Assembly (NCBI RefSeq): GCF_000741205.1
Contig: NZ_JGYW01000005.1
Location: 310,001-374,000 of the forward strand
Reading direction: 5' to 3'
DNA: 64,000 bases
Origin: Bifidobacterium gallicum DSM 20093 = LMG 11596
GTDB taxonomy: Bacteria; Actinomycetota; Actinomycetes; Actinomycetales; Bifidobacteriaceae
Part shown: piece by piece, positions 18,181-27,362 of the stretch
Position numbering within the stretch: the first letter of the stretch is position 1
How the letters are laid out: every line of letters begins with the position of its first letter
Position numbers and translations under genes: made by a program
The notes under the pieces: generated by a model
The model's input: only the letters and a program-made list of their open reading frames with translations
The model's database searches: none
Told to the model about the DNA's origin: nothing

Positions 18181-18210
18181 ATATATGGGTAATACAAGCA
18201 GGGCCACGAC

Positions 18211-18245
18211 TGAGGGGCACGGTTTATTATGAACCGTGCCCCTCA
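18211..18245. terminator. Hairpin after the ABC exporter operon
   Basis: Perfect 14-base arms (TGAGGGGCACGGTT / AACCGTGCCCCTCA) with a seven-base loop, just downstream of the minus-strand ABC gene that stops at 18262. Confidence 0.65.
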
Positions 18246-18261
18246 TGCCTGTCTTGTGTTG

Positions 18262-20106
18262 TCAGTCGGTCAACGAGAACTGCGCGTTGTAAATGTCGGC
18301 GTAGAAGCCACCACGCTCAAGCAGTTCGTCATGCGTGCCACGCTCCACAATGTCACCATCCTTCATCACGAGGATCATGTCGGCGTCACGGATTGTGGAC
18401 AGGCGGTGCGCGATCACGAAACTCGTGCGCCCCACAGTCAACGCATCCATGGCCTTCTGGATCAGTTCCTCGGTACGCGTGTCCACGGAACTTGTGGCTT
18501 CGTCAAGGATCAGGATTGGTGCATCCTGTACCATCGCGCGCGCAATCGTCAACAGCTGCTTTTGGCCTTGCGACAGTGTGGTGGAATCATCCAGCACCGT
18601 GTCATAGCCCTGAGGCAACGAGCGAATGTAATGGTCAAGGCCCACAGCCTTGCATGCGGCCACCACTTGCTCGTCACGCACACCCTGCTTGGCATAGACG
18701 ATGTTCTCGCGCACCGTGCCCTGGAACACCCACGTGTCTTGCAACACCATCGAGAACTGGTCATGCACATTCCAACGCGGCACCGACTTCGTATCAATGC
18801 CGTCAATCGAAATGCTGCCGCCCGAAATCTCATAGAAGCGCATGAGCAGATTGACCATTGTCGTCTTGCCGGCACCCGTCGGACCGACAATGGCCACCTT
18901 GTGGCCCGGTTCAATATCGGCTGAGAAATCATGGATCACCAGCTTGCCCGGATCATAGCCAAACTGCACATGGTTGAACGACACACGTCCTTCAACCGGT
19001 GTGATCTCCCCATGGCTGCCACAGCCGAGCAATGCTTGTTTGTCGCTCTCATCAGGCAGTTGCGGTTCATTGAGGAACCCGAACACACGTTCGGCACCAG
19101 CTGCGCAACGCTGCAAGTTCTGGAACGCTTGAGCGAACTGGCTCAACGGCTGCGTGAACAAACGAATGTAGAGCATGAATGCCACAATCACGCCAAACTC
19201 GATGCGCCCGTCCATGGCGAGCGCCGCACCTACCACGCACACGATCACATAGCCGATGTTGCCGATGAAGTTCATCATTGGCATCATGAGGCCGGAGAAG
19301 AATTGGCTTTTCCATCCGGATTCGTAGAGTGCGTCGTTGTAGCGTTCGAATGTGCGGATGGCGTCGGTTTCGCCGTTGTAGGCTTTGACGACGATGTGGC
19401 CGCCGTACATTTCTTCAACATGGCCGTTGACGTCGCCGAGTGCAACCTGTTGACGTACGAAGTATTTTTGCGAGAACTTCATGACGAGCATCATCAGTAC
19501 GAGTCCGAGGATTGTGACGCCTACTGCGCATAAGGTCAGGACCACGTTGTTGGCGAACATCATGATCAATGCGCCGAAGAACAGCGTCACGGAAGACAGT
19601 AGTGCGCCCAGTGATTGGCCTAATGTTTGGCCGACGGCGTCTACGTCGTTCGTGATGCGGCTCATGACGTCGCCGTAGCTGACTTTGTCGAAGTATTTGA
19701 GTGGCAGTTTGTTGATTTTCACGTCGATGGCGGTGCGTAGCCGTTGTGCTGTGCGCTGCGTGACGGTGGCCATCATGTGGCTTTGGATGTAGGTCAGGAT
19801 CGCGTAGGCTGCATACAGTGCTACGAGCGTCCAGGCGATGTGGTTGACAGCGGCCATATCAATCGAGTGCAGCACTGGTTTGCCTTGTACAAGTGCCGGC
19901 AGGCCTTTGACGATCTCGTTGGTCATGTCTTTGAGGTAGTCGGGGCCGATGATTTGGCAGATGGTGCCGCCGACGCCGAGAATCAACGCGATGATGATGG
20001 CTGGTATGTAGCGTTTGCTGAACGTCATGAGTTGGCGCATGGCCGATCCGAAGTTCGCGGGTTTGTCCATTGCGGCGCCGCGACCGCGCCCCATGGGTCC
20101 TGGCAT
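18262..20106 (-). CDS. ABC exporter half-transporter (second gene of a heterodimer)
   Basis: The 614-residue protein has an N-terminal type IV exporter membrane domain with six predicted helices (about residues 30-330) and a C-terminal ATPase. The ATPase has Walker A GPTGAGKTT, signature LSQGQKQLL, and Walker B ILILDEATSSVD with an intact catalytic Glu. It lies 44 bases after the partner gene at 20151-22070 and is probably cotranscribed with it behind a MarR regulator. Heterodimers of this layout often export drugs, peptides or lipids; no substrate can be assigned. Confidence 0.92.
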   Translation of the reverse strand: MPGPMGRGRGAAMDKPANFGSAMRQLMTFSKRYIPAIIIALILGVGGTICQIIGPDYLKDMTNEIVKGLPALVQGKPVLHSIDMAAVNHIAWTLVALYAAYAILTYIQSHMMATVTQRTAQRLRTAIDVKINKLPLKYFDKVSYGDVMSRITNDVDAVGQTLGQSLGALLSSVTLFFGALIMMFANNVVLTLCAVGVTILGLVLMMLVMKFSQKYFVRQQVALGDVNGHVEEMYGGHIVVKAYNGETDAIRTFERYNDALYESGWKSQFFSGLMMPMMNFIGNIGYVIVCVVGAALAMDGRIEFGVIVAFMLYIRLFTQPLSQFAQAFQNLQRCAAGAERVFGFLNEPQLPDESDKQALLGCGSHGEITPVEGRVSFNHVQFGYDPGKLVIHDFSADIEPGHKVAIVGPTGAGKTTMVNLLMRFYEISGGSISIDGIDTKSVPRWNVHDQFSMVLQDTWVFQGTVRENIVYAKQGVRDEQVVAACKAVGLDHYIRSLPQGYDTVLDDSTTLSQGQKQLLTIARAMVQDAPILILDEATSSVDTRTEELIQKAMDALTVGRTSFVIAHRLSTIRDADMILVMKDGDIVERGTHDELLERGGFYADIYNAQFSLTD

Positions 20107-20150
20107 GGTGGGTGTCCTTTCAGTGAGTGCAAGTTGGTGTGGGGCGCCGT

Positions 20151-22070
20151 TCAGGCGTCGAGTTCCTGCTGGGTGAGCTGCGATTGTGCGATTTCTCGGT
20201 AGACGTCACAGGTGTTGAGCAGTTCGCGGTGGGTGCCTTTGCCGACGAGTTTGCCGTCGTCGAGCACGAGGATGCAGTCGGCGTCCATAATCGTGCCGAC
20301 GCGTTGGGCGACGATGATTTTGGTGGCTTGGGCTGCATGTTCTTTCAACGCGTCACGCACTACGCGATCCGTTTTGAAATCGAGTGCGGAGAACGAATCG
20401 TCGAAAATCAGGATTTCCGGGTTGCGGTAGATGGCGCGTGCAATCGACAGGCGTTGTTTTTGGCCGCCGGACACGTTGCTGCCGCCTTGGCTGATGCGCG
20501 CGTCGTAGGTGCCGTCCATTTTGTTGACGAACTCACTGGCTTGCGCGATGTCGCAGGCTTGTTCCACGCGGTTCATGTCTTGCGCGGTCAATGGTTGGTC
20601 AGCGTCTTGGGCCAGCAGTTGCGCTTCCATGCGTCGTCCGGCTCGCGTGGACGTGTCGGCGATTGGTACCGTTTCGTCTTCTCCAGGCTTGTCTCCATAG
20701 CTGACGTTCGACGCGACGGTACCTTTGAACAGGAAGGATTGTTGGGGCACATAACCGATTTTGTCGCGCAAGGTCTTGATGTCATAGTCGCGTACGTCCA
20801 CGCCGTCAACGAGCACTTGTCCTTCACTCGCATCGTAGAATCGCGGTACCAGGTTGATCAGGGATGATTTGCCTGAACCGGTGGCGCCGATGATGGCCAC
20901 CGTGTCTCCTTGGTTGGCACTGAAGCTGATATGGTCGAGCATGGCTTCACGCGAATCCGGGTAGGTGAAACTGACGTCGCGGAATTCAATTTGTCCGGCC
21001 AGTTCCACGTCTTGCGCATACTGTTGGGCGTCGGCCGCGTCGATGATGCCGGCTTGCTGGGCTTCGGCCACGGTCAGGCCGCGTTGGCGTGTGCCGTTGG
21101 TCACGAGCGGTTTCGTGTTGAGCACGTCCATCACACGGTGTGCTGACACGTCGGCGCGTGGCCAGAGTACGAACACCATGCTCATCAGCAGGAAGCTCAT
21201 GATGACCTGCACGGCGTAGCTCGAGAACACGATCATGTTGGAAAACAGTGTGAGCTTGTCCATGGCTCCCGCGTCTTCAATCAGGTAGGCGCCAATCCAG
21301 TACACGGCCAACGACAGTCCGTTCATGATGGTGCTCATCAACGGCATCATGATTGCCATCGTTCGGTTCGTGAACAGTTGTGTGTCCGTCAGTTCCGTGT
21401 TCGCGTGTTCAAACTTGCGTTCCTGGTAATCCTCGGCATTGTAGGCTCTTACGACGCGCAGGCCCGTCAAGTTCTCGCGTGCAACAAGATTGATATTGTC
21501 CGTCAGGCGTTGCATGGCTTTGAATTTCGGCATGACCAACACCATGAGCACTGCAATGGCAACGAGCAAAATGACTACTGCGATGCCTGTGGCCAGCGTC
21601 CATTCAAAGCCATCGCCCGCAATCTTGCACACGGCCCACACGGCCATGATCGGTGACTTGATCAGCATCTGCAAACCCATCGTGATGAACATTTGGATTT
21701 GCGTGATGTCGTTCGTGGAGCGTGTAATCAGGCTGGCCGTGGAGAAATGATGCATCTCGGAAGGGCCGAACGATTCGACTGTGCGAAACTCAAGCGAACG
21801 CAGTCGTTGCCCGAATGATGAAGCCACACGGGCTGCGATATAACCCGTGACTATGGCACACGCGAGTGAGCCGAGTGCCATGAGCAGCATCTTGCCGCCA
21901 GCAATCCAAATGTCCTTCATGGCGCTGCCGGGTGTTTCGACGAGCGTGGTGATCTGCGACATGTAAGTGGGCAGCTGCAGGTCGAAATAGACCTGGCCCA
22001 CAATGGTCACCAACGCAATGAGCATCTGCCCGATTTCTGACCGGGAGAGATATTTCATGATGCGGAACAT
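20151..22070 (-). CDS. ABC exporter half-transporter (first gene of a heterodimer, degenerate catalytic site)
   Basis: The 639-residue protein starts MFRIMKYLSRSEIGQ and has six predicted membrane helices (about 15-310), then an ATPase with Walker A GATGSGKSS, signature VSGGQKQRLS and Walker B ILIFDDSFSALD. The Walker B catalytic Glu is replaced by Asp, the usual mark of the degenerate site in heterodimeric exporters; the partner at 18262-20106 keeps the Glu. Expression is probably controlled by the MarR protein encoded just upstream at 22212-22790. Confidence 0.92.
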   Translation of the reverse strand: MFRIMKYLSRSEIGQMLIALVTIVGQVYFDLQLPTYMSQITTLVETPGSAMKDIWIAGGKMLLMALGSLACAIVTGYIAARVASSFGQRLRSLEFRTVESFGPSEMHHFSTASLITRSTNDITQIQMFITMGLQMLIKSPIMAVWAVCKIAGDGFEWTLATGIAVVILLVAIAVLMVLVMPKFKAMQRLTDNINLVARENLTGLRVVRAYNAEDYQERKFEHANTELTDTQLFTNRTMAIMMPLMSTIMNGLSLAVYWIGAYLIEDAGAMDKLTLFSNMIVFSSYAVQVIMSFLLMSMVFVLWPRADVSAHRVMDVLNTKPLVTNGTRQRGLTVAEAQQAGIIDAADAQQYAQDVELAGQIEFRDVSFTYPDSREAMLDHISFSANQGDTVAIIGATGSGKSSLINLVPRFYDASEGQVLVDGVDVRDYDIKTLRDKIGYVPQQSFLFKGTVASNVSYGDKPGEDETVPIADTSTRAGRRMEAQLLAQDADQPLTAQDMNRVEQACDIAQASEFVNKMDGTYDARISQGGSNVSGGQKQRLSIARAIYRNPEILIFDDSFSALDFKTDRVVRDALKEHAAQATKIIVAQRVGTIMDADCILVLDDGKLVGKGTHRELLNTCDVYREIAQSQLTQQELDA

Positions 22071-22183
22071 AGGGGGTCCTTGTGTGGTTGTTTGGATGGA
22101 TAAATATGTGGTTGTTTTAGGTGGCTAACGCTGTGCTTGTGCGGGTTTGGCAGGCGGTCATGGCATGACACGCCATACAAGTA

Positions 22184-22191
22184 CCTTACAG
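22184..22191. promoter_or_regulatory. Candidate MarR site before the ABC exporter genes
   Basis: The octamer CTTACAGT (ACTGTAAG on the minus strand) occurs here between the marR stop and the exporter start, and again in the palindromic element upstream of marR itself. This suggests a shared operator. The site is inferred from only two copies. Confidence 0.35.
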
Positions 22192-22211
22192 TATGTATAT
22201 ATTTTTCGTGA

Positions 22212-22790
22212 TCACATGGTTGGATGCTGCCGCCCCGACTCATGCTCGAACGCTTCACGCACCTGCTGTGCCGACGGACGCGCCTGGCCTGGTGTGATCA
22301 GCGACATCAGCGTGAAGAACTCATGGAATAGTTCAGCGAACTCACGCGTCCTGCGCTCCCCCATCTGCTGGAACGCCCAACGCAAATCATCGCGCAACTG
22401 CATGTAATGCTCACGCACCACGTCTTTGCCCTGATCAGTCAACGTGATGACGACACGACGTCGGTCGGCGGCGTCTTCCTGACGGCGCACCCAACCTTTT
22501 TTGAGCAGTGACGACAGCACGGTGGACACGCGTCCCGACGTGACGCCCATCGCGGCACACAGTTGCGTCGGTGTGCGCGCGCCGTTGAACAACAGGTCGC
22601 GCAAAACGAACATCTCGCCATGGGCGCCACGCTCGATGGTGCGCGCCATTTTGGACCGGTTGCCCAATACCGTAACCATGATCGTGTGCATGGCTTCATC
22701 AGCATAGGCAAATTGGTTATGCTCACCATCGCGATCTTGCTCAAACCATGCGCGCGCAGGACATGCGGCATTGTTGTTCGACTCTTCCAT
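22212..22790 (-). CDS. MarR-family transcriptional regulator
   Basis: About 192 residues with a winged-helix domain. The recognition region reads TPTQLCAAMGVTSGRVSTVL and the wing has RRQEDAADRRRVVITLTDQG, the MarR signature. A Glu/Asp-rich N-terminal extension and a polar C-terminal tail flank it. It is the first gene of the unit leading into the ABC exporter pair, a common efflux arrangement in which the regulator represses the exporter until a ligand binds. ATG 22790 is chosen for the GGGAGAGG just upstream; earlier in-frame starts lack one. Confidence 0.88.
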   Translation of the reverse strand: MEESNNNAACPARAWFEQDRDGEHNQFAYADEAMHTIMVTVLGNRSKMARTIERGAHGEMFVLRDLLFNGARTPTQLCAAMGVTSGRVSTVLSSLLKKGWVRRQEDAADRRRVVITLTDQGKDVVREHYMQLRDDLRWAFQQMGERRTREFAELFHEFFTLMSLITPGQARPSAQQVREAFEHESGRQHPTM

Positions 22791-22865
22791 CACCTCTCCC
22801 AAGTCCATGTTGATGTGCGCAACACATACGGCCAAATAGTGGACGCCCATAAATTACTTACAGTG

Positions 22866-22878
22866 TAAGACAATCGGA
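22866..22878. promoter_or_regulatory. Candidate autoregulatory operator of the MarR gene
   Basis: The element CTTACAGTGTAAG has five-base inverted arms (CTTAC/GTAAG) around three bases, about 75 bases upstream of the marR start, in a promoter-like position. It shares CTTACAGT with the site before the ABC genes. Confidence 0.4.
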
Positions 22879-22955
22879 GATACAACGGCTATGGAGGGCG
22901 CCAAAAAATACAAAAACAGTTGAAAAACTGTACCAGGGAAAAGCAGGAGACCATA

Positions 22956-22988
22956 GAAAAAGCCGGGCCGTGCGATGCACAACCCGGC
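22956..22988 (-). terminator. Terminator after the glutamine amidotransferase gene
   Basis: On the minus strand a 12-pair stem (GCCGGGTTGTGC with GCACGGCCCGGC, two G-T pairs, three-base loop) is followed by TTTTT. Confidence 0.85.
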
Positions 22989-23004
22989 GCAAGCGGGAAG
23001 AAAA

Positions 23005-23748
23005 TCAGGCGGCTTCCGTCATCGTGCTGCGCATGGCGGCGACGAACGCGGCGACGATGCGCCGATTACGCTCGTCGAGCGCGAACATGCTTTCAGGATG
23101 CCACTGCACGGCCAGCGCGAACGTCTTGCCGGGCACTGAAATCGCCTCGACAAGCCCGTCTTCGGAAACGGCATTGACGAGCGCCCCCTGCCCCACGGTC
23201 TTGACAGCCTGATGATGACGGCTGTTGACGCCGATGCTATGCACATCCGCAAGAATCTCGGCCAGCGGCGTGCCGTGCTCGATTGTCACATCATGCACGG
23301 GACGGTCGTACGCCACCCTCATGTTGTGATTGACGTGACTGGGGCGTTCCGTCGGCAAATCCTGATAGAGCGTGCCACCAAGCATGACGTTCAGGAATTG
23401 CAAGCCGCGGCAGATGCCGAGCAGCGGCACGTCGTTGTCAAGGCAGTATTGCATGCACAAACGTTCCACGGCATCCAACTCGCGCGACGTCTCACCGCAC
23501 TGCGAGGACGGATCCTGGCCGTACTCGGAAGGATGGATGTCGATACCACCCGTGAACAGCACACCGTCACACAGTTCAATGCACTGGGCGATCACCGTTT
23601 GATCAGTGGACATGGGCAGCATCATCGGAACCGCACCGCTGCGCTCAAGCATTGTGAAATATTCAGGCAGCATCCACATGCTGCGACGTTCCACATCGTA
23701 AAGCGGGACGACGCCCACGATCGGCCGTGTTCCATTGTTGATACCCAC
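23005..23748 (-). CDS. Class I glutamine amidotransferase (peptidase C26, PuuD-like)
   Basis: This 247-residue single-domain amidotransferase resembles gamma-glutamyl-GABA hydrolases. The nucleophile elbow LLGICRGLQFLNV carries the catalytic Cys, and QWHPES carries the catalytic His. GVLFTGGIDIHPSEYG near residue 65 is the family's oxyanion region. It would hydrolyse gamma-glutamyl amides, but no putrescine pathway genes are nearby, so the physiological substrate is open. The start is GTG 23748, with AAAGG about ten bases upstream. Confidence 0.9.
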   Translation of the reverse strand: MGINNGTRPIVGVVPLYDVERRSMWMLPEYFTMLERSGAVPMMLPMSTDQTVIAQCIELCDGVLFTGGIDIHPSEYGQDPSSQCGETSRELDAVERLCMQYCLDNDVPLLGICRGLQFLNVMLGGTLYQDLPTERPSHVNHNMRVAYDRPVHDVTIEHGTPLAEILADVHSIGVNSRHHQAVKTVGQGALVNAVSEDGLVEAISVPGKTFALAVQWHPESMFALDERNRRIVAAFVAAMRSTMTEAA

Positions 23749-23867
23749 TGGCTGCCCACCTTTCTTTTAGTAACCAATTTCCCGGATTCGCGATTGCTGA
23801 GTATCGCAAGCCGACTGTCGCCCACCGTATCAACGATGTGTTTCTTACGCATGCAACAATCTCACAC

Positions 23868-25112
23868 TCAGATGCCCCGTAGCCGATCAATCAGCAACTC
23901 ATCATGCGTGACCAGCACGAACGCGCCCGGATACTCACGCAACATCTGCGCCAGCGCCTGCTTTGACGACAAGTCCAAATGGTTCGTCGCCTCGTCGAAC
24001 AACAGCACTTGCGGACGGCGCACCAGCCCTAGTGCCAACACCAGTTTGCGCACTTCCCCGGCAGACAATCCGGCACCTTCACTGAGCGTACGCATATTGC
24101 CGTTTTGTGCGGCAAAGTACGCCATGGCTTCTTGGCGTTCAGCACCGGTCAGCTGCGCGAATTGCTCGAGCACAGCGTTCGCCTGCGCTACATCCTGACC
24201 AATCATCACGCTCGGCACTTGCGCGGGCAATGTGGCAGCCAACGCATTGAACAGCGTGGTCTTGCCGGTGCCGTTGGCTCCTGTAATCACGATATGGTCC
24301 CGTGGCCAACGCTGATGCGCGGGATGGCAAGCGCTTCCGAGGTGTGCTGCAGTGTGTGTCCAGTGAGTTCACGGTTGCGGGTGAGGTTCACGTGATTGCC
24401 ATCCACACGCGCCACATACCGCGGCAGTTCATCCGGATCTGCTTGGTCCCACAAGGGTTCCTGGGATGTTAAACGGATCACACCCTGCTCCAGATGCATG
24501 AGTTCACGTCGAGAACTTGGAACGATGTCGAACCGGACCGCTCCGTCATATCGCTTCGTCGCCGTCACAAATCCTTCTTGTGCACGTTGTGCAGCGGCAA
24601 TACGCCCCTCCAGACGCGCCACGTTGCGGCTGACACCCGCATCGAGGCCACCTTTGGCGAATTTCTTGCGTTTGCAAGCATCATGGTCCCGCCGGTCCGG
24701 AGTGCGTTGGCTTGCCGCCGCAACGGCCCGCGTTTTCTCCATACGACGGACACGTTCGGCCTGCAGCCGCTTGGTTTCGGCTTTGGCACGGCTGTGCTGG
24801 CGTTGCGCGGTCGTGTTACGTTCTTTGATTTGTTCTTCAATGATTTCCCAAGTGCCCTCATAGGCTTCGACCACCGTGCAATTGCCCGCGTCAGTATGCA
24901 CTTGACGCAGCAGATAACTGCGCGAAGCCAACTGGTTGACGACGGCCACATCATGCGTAATGACGATGCCGATGCCCGTGAACCGTTGCAATGCGTCAAT
25001 CAGCTCTTGCCGCGTGGGCGCATCGAGATGGTTTGTTGGCTCATCGGCGATCAGCACGCTTGGTTCCAAGCTCAGCGCGCACGCCACTTGCAGTTTCTTG
25101 CGTTCTGCCACC
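23868..25112 (-). pseudogene. ABC-F ATPase remnant (5' end deleted, frameshifted)
   Basis: The conserved parts of a tandem-ATPase ABC-F protein (ribosome-associated, no membrane domain) are present but broken. The 5' part begins abruptly at AERKKLQVACALSLEP, just after where the first LSGG signature should be, so the first Walker A is missing. It continues through VLIADEPTNHLD and the charged linker. The second half (ITGANGTGKTTLFNAL, LSAGEVRKLVLAL, VLLFDEATNHLDL) is in a different frame, with the break near 24287-24300. The upstream edge at about 25112 abuts a truncated plus-strand SHOCT gene. Confidence 0.88.
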
Positions 25113-25268
25113 GCTCCTACTGCACAACCGTCCGGCGGTTCTTCTGAGCCAGCTTCCTCAATGCAGGAACAAGTTGAAATGCTGAAGAACCTCAAGGAAC
25201 TGCTGGACGCCGGCATTCTGACGCAAGAGGAGTTCGACGCTAAGAAACGTCAAATCCTCGGCTTGTGA
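25113..25268 (+). pseudogene. C-terminal SHOCT-domain fragment of a lost gene
   Basis: The plus-strand translation APTAQPSGGSSEPASSMQEQ leads into LKNLKELLDAGILTQEEFD and ends KKRQILGL, a textbook SHOCT (short C-terminal) domain of the kind that ends longer proteins. No ribosome site precedes the only in-frame ATG of this portion (25159), and the frame upstream is only antisense to the ABC-F remnant. The native terminator is intact just downstream, so this is the surviving 3' end of a real gene whose 5' end was removed with that of the divergent ABC-F gene. Confidence 0.75.
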
Positions 25269-25283
25269 CCGTTACGATACGGT

Positions 25284-25319
25284 ACAGAGGCGGCATGTGG
25301 AACCATGTGCCGCCTCTGT
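25284..25319 (+). terminator. Terminator after the SHOCT fragment
   Basis: Perfect 12-base arms (ACAGAGGCGGCA / TGCCGCCTCTGT) with a 12-base loop. No T run. Confidence 0.65.
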
Positions 25320-25597
25320 GTCATACAGCAGCCGTAACCGGCGTATGCCAGCATATATGGGCACAGGTAGATTGCGGTCATGTTGTCAAGCCGTCAATCA
25401 GCGTAATCGGCGCCAAAGAATGGCCCTGCTTATATTTCAAGCCCTCAACTCTCCATCATCCCTTGGTCCAATGGCGAGCGTGCACTACAATGGCGTGGCG
25501 GAACAGCGTTCCCACGCGCTAGCCGAAACGCTACCCACGCTACCCACGCTGCCGCGCCAGAGCACACACCAATCACCGAGGAAGGATTCGACGAGCC

Positions 25598-26188
25598 ATG
25601 GCCAAACTGTATTTCAAGTTCGGGGCGGTAGGCGCGTCGAAAACGGCGAATGCGCTGATGGTGCGCTACAACTACATCGAACGCGGCAAAACGCCAATCA
25701 TGCTCAAACCACGTATGGAAAGCCGCGATGGCGAACACACAATCCGTTCGCGTATTGGCTTGCAAGCCGAATGCGATTTTGTTGAGGATTTTCTCGCGTC
25801 GATGGAAGGCCGCACGGCGCAAGACATCGATTTCGATGTGGTCATTGTGGATGAAGCGCAGTTCTTGAGCGCCGAGCAAATTGACGCGTTGGGCGCGATT
25901 GTGGACGATTTTGACATTTCGGTCATCTGCTATGGGTTGCGCACGGACTTCCAGGGGGAAGGGTTTGAAGGCGCAATCCGCCTGCTGCTCACAGCAGACA
26001 AGATTGAAAACATCAAGACCGTATGCTGGTGCGGCCGTGCGGCCTGTTTCAATGCGCGGCTTGACGAGCAGGGCCGTATTGTGCGCGACGGCGACAAAAT
26101 CATGTTCGGCAGCACAGGCACCTATATCTCACTGTGCCGTAAGCATTATCATCAAGGCATCACGACAGGCAAGGAGCACATCGCGTGA
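25598..26188 (+). CDS. tdk: Thymidine kinase (type II)
   Basis: This 196-residue cytoplasmic enzyme phosphorylates thymidine to dTMP in nucleoside salvage. The N-terminal P-loop reads FGAVGASKTANAL (residues about 8-20), the catalytic/Mg2+ region is VVIVDEAQFLSAEQ, and the zinc-binding lasso has CWCGRAACFNAR followed by the CRKHYH segment. Length matches the family. GAGGAAGG lies upstream of ATG 25598. The stop overlaps the GTG of the next gene by four bases, so the two form an operon. Confidence 0.93.
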   Translation: MAKLYFKFGAVGASKTANALMVRYNYIERGKTPIMLKPRMESRDGEHTIRSRIGLQAECDFVEDFLASMEGRTAQDIDFDVVIVDEAQFLSAEQIDALGAIVDDFDISVICYGLRTDFQGEGFEGAIRLLLTADKIENIKTVCWCGRAACFNARLDEQGRIVRDGDKIMFGSTGTYISLCRKHYHQGITTGKEHIA

Positions 26189-27339
26189 ATCCGATTGAAG
26201 AACAACTGTATCGTCGTTTGTCTGCCGTCATCGATCCGGAATTGGGCAAATCGATTACCGATTTAGGCATGGTTACGGCCATCCAGGCTGTGCCGCGCGA
26301 CCAATCCACGAACACCGGTAGCGCCGAGCAAACCAATGCTCAGCCGGTTTATGACGTGACAATCGGTATTGAACTGACGGTGCCCGGCTGCCCATTGTCG
26401 CAAGCAATCACTGATAGCATCAAACAGGCCGTGGCGTCCTATCCCGATGCCACACTGGTTCCGCATATTGAGGTGGGATCGATGGATTCCGACAAACTGC
26501 ACGCGCTCGTGCAACGCCTCAAAGCGGAGCGCCACGAGAATCCATTCTCCAAGCCCGGCAGCAAAACGCGTATTTTCGCCATCGCGTCAGGCAAAGGTGG
26601 CGTGGGCAAGTCAAGCATCACGGCCAACCTTGCGGCCACATTCGCGGCGCTCGGGTACGACACGGCGGCCATTGACGCCGATATTTACGGGTTCTCACTG
26701 CCGCGCCTGTTCGGCACGTCCGAACATCCCGTCAACTTAAACGGCATGCTGATGCCGGCCACGGCCTGGGGCGTCAAGTTCATGTCGATTGGCATTTTCG
26801 CCGGATCCGACAAAGCCATTTTGTGGCGCGGCCCACGCTTGCAACGCTCGCTTGAACAGTTCCTGGCCGACGTGTGGTGGGGCGCTCCCGACGTGCTGCT
26901 GCTTGATTTGGCTCCGGGGACGGGTGACATGGCCATTTCCGTGGCCCAAGCGTTGCCGAATGCCGAGCTCGTCGTCGTCACTACTCCCCAATCGTCCGCT
27001 TCAGACATCGCCGCGCGTTCAGGTCTGGTGGCCCTGCAGGTGCCGATGAAGGTGCGTGGCGTCGTGGAGAACATGAGCTGGTTTGAGCATCGCGGCGAGC
27101 GCTTGGAAATTTTCGGGTCCGGCGGTGGCCAGCGTGTGGCCGACCAGCTTACGCGAGCGTTGGGTTATGATGTGCCGCTGCTGGCTCAGCTGCCGTTGGA
27201 TCCGCAGATTCGTGAGATTGGTGAAACAGGTCGTCCGGCTGTGCTTGATGAGCACGGCCGTTTGCGCGACGACGATTTTGCCCAATCCTTCAAACACCTC
27301 GCCCAAGCGCTCATGGCCGCGCCTTCTGTGGCTGATTAA
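26185..27339 (+). CDS. Mrp/NBP35-type P-loop ATPase (Fe-S cluster carrier family)
   Basis: The 384-residue protein has an N-terminal MIP18/DUF59 domain (about residues 5-100) and a ParA-like ATPase with the deviant Walker A SGKGGVGKSSITANLAATF near 130, DADIYGFSLPRLFG and LLLDLAPGTGDMAIS. The family is linked to Fe-S cluster transfer. The CxxC pair usually following the ENMS motif is absent here (ENMSWFEHRGERLEIFGSG), which is also seen in some actinobacterial members and leaves the cluster role unproven. It starts with GTG inside the tdk stop. Confidence 0.88.
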   Translation: MNPIEEQLYRRLSAVIDPELGKSITDLGMVTAIQAVPRDQSTNTGSAEQTNAQPVYDVTIGIELTVPGCPLSQAITDSIKQAVASYPDATLVPHIEVGSMDSDKLHALVQRLKAERHENPFSKPGSKTRIFAIASGKGGVGKSSITANLAATFAALGYDTAAIDADIYGFSLPRLFGTSEHPVNLNGMLMPATAWGVKFMSIGIFAGSDKAILWRGPRLQRSLEQFLADVWWGAPDVLLLDLAPGTGDMAISVAQALPNAELVVVTTPQSSASDIAARSGLVALQVPMKVRGVVENMSWFEHRGERLEIFGSGGGQRVADQLTRALGYDVPLLAQLPLDPQIREIGETGRPAVLDEHGRLRDDDFAQSFKHLAQALMAAPSVAD

Positions 27340-27362
27340 CTGCCCGTAGAAGGGATTGTTTG

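Noticed and set aside
25525-25556. Repeated GCTACCCAC units upstream of tdk
   Set aside because: Only two to three short copies; no function could be argued.
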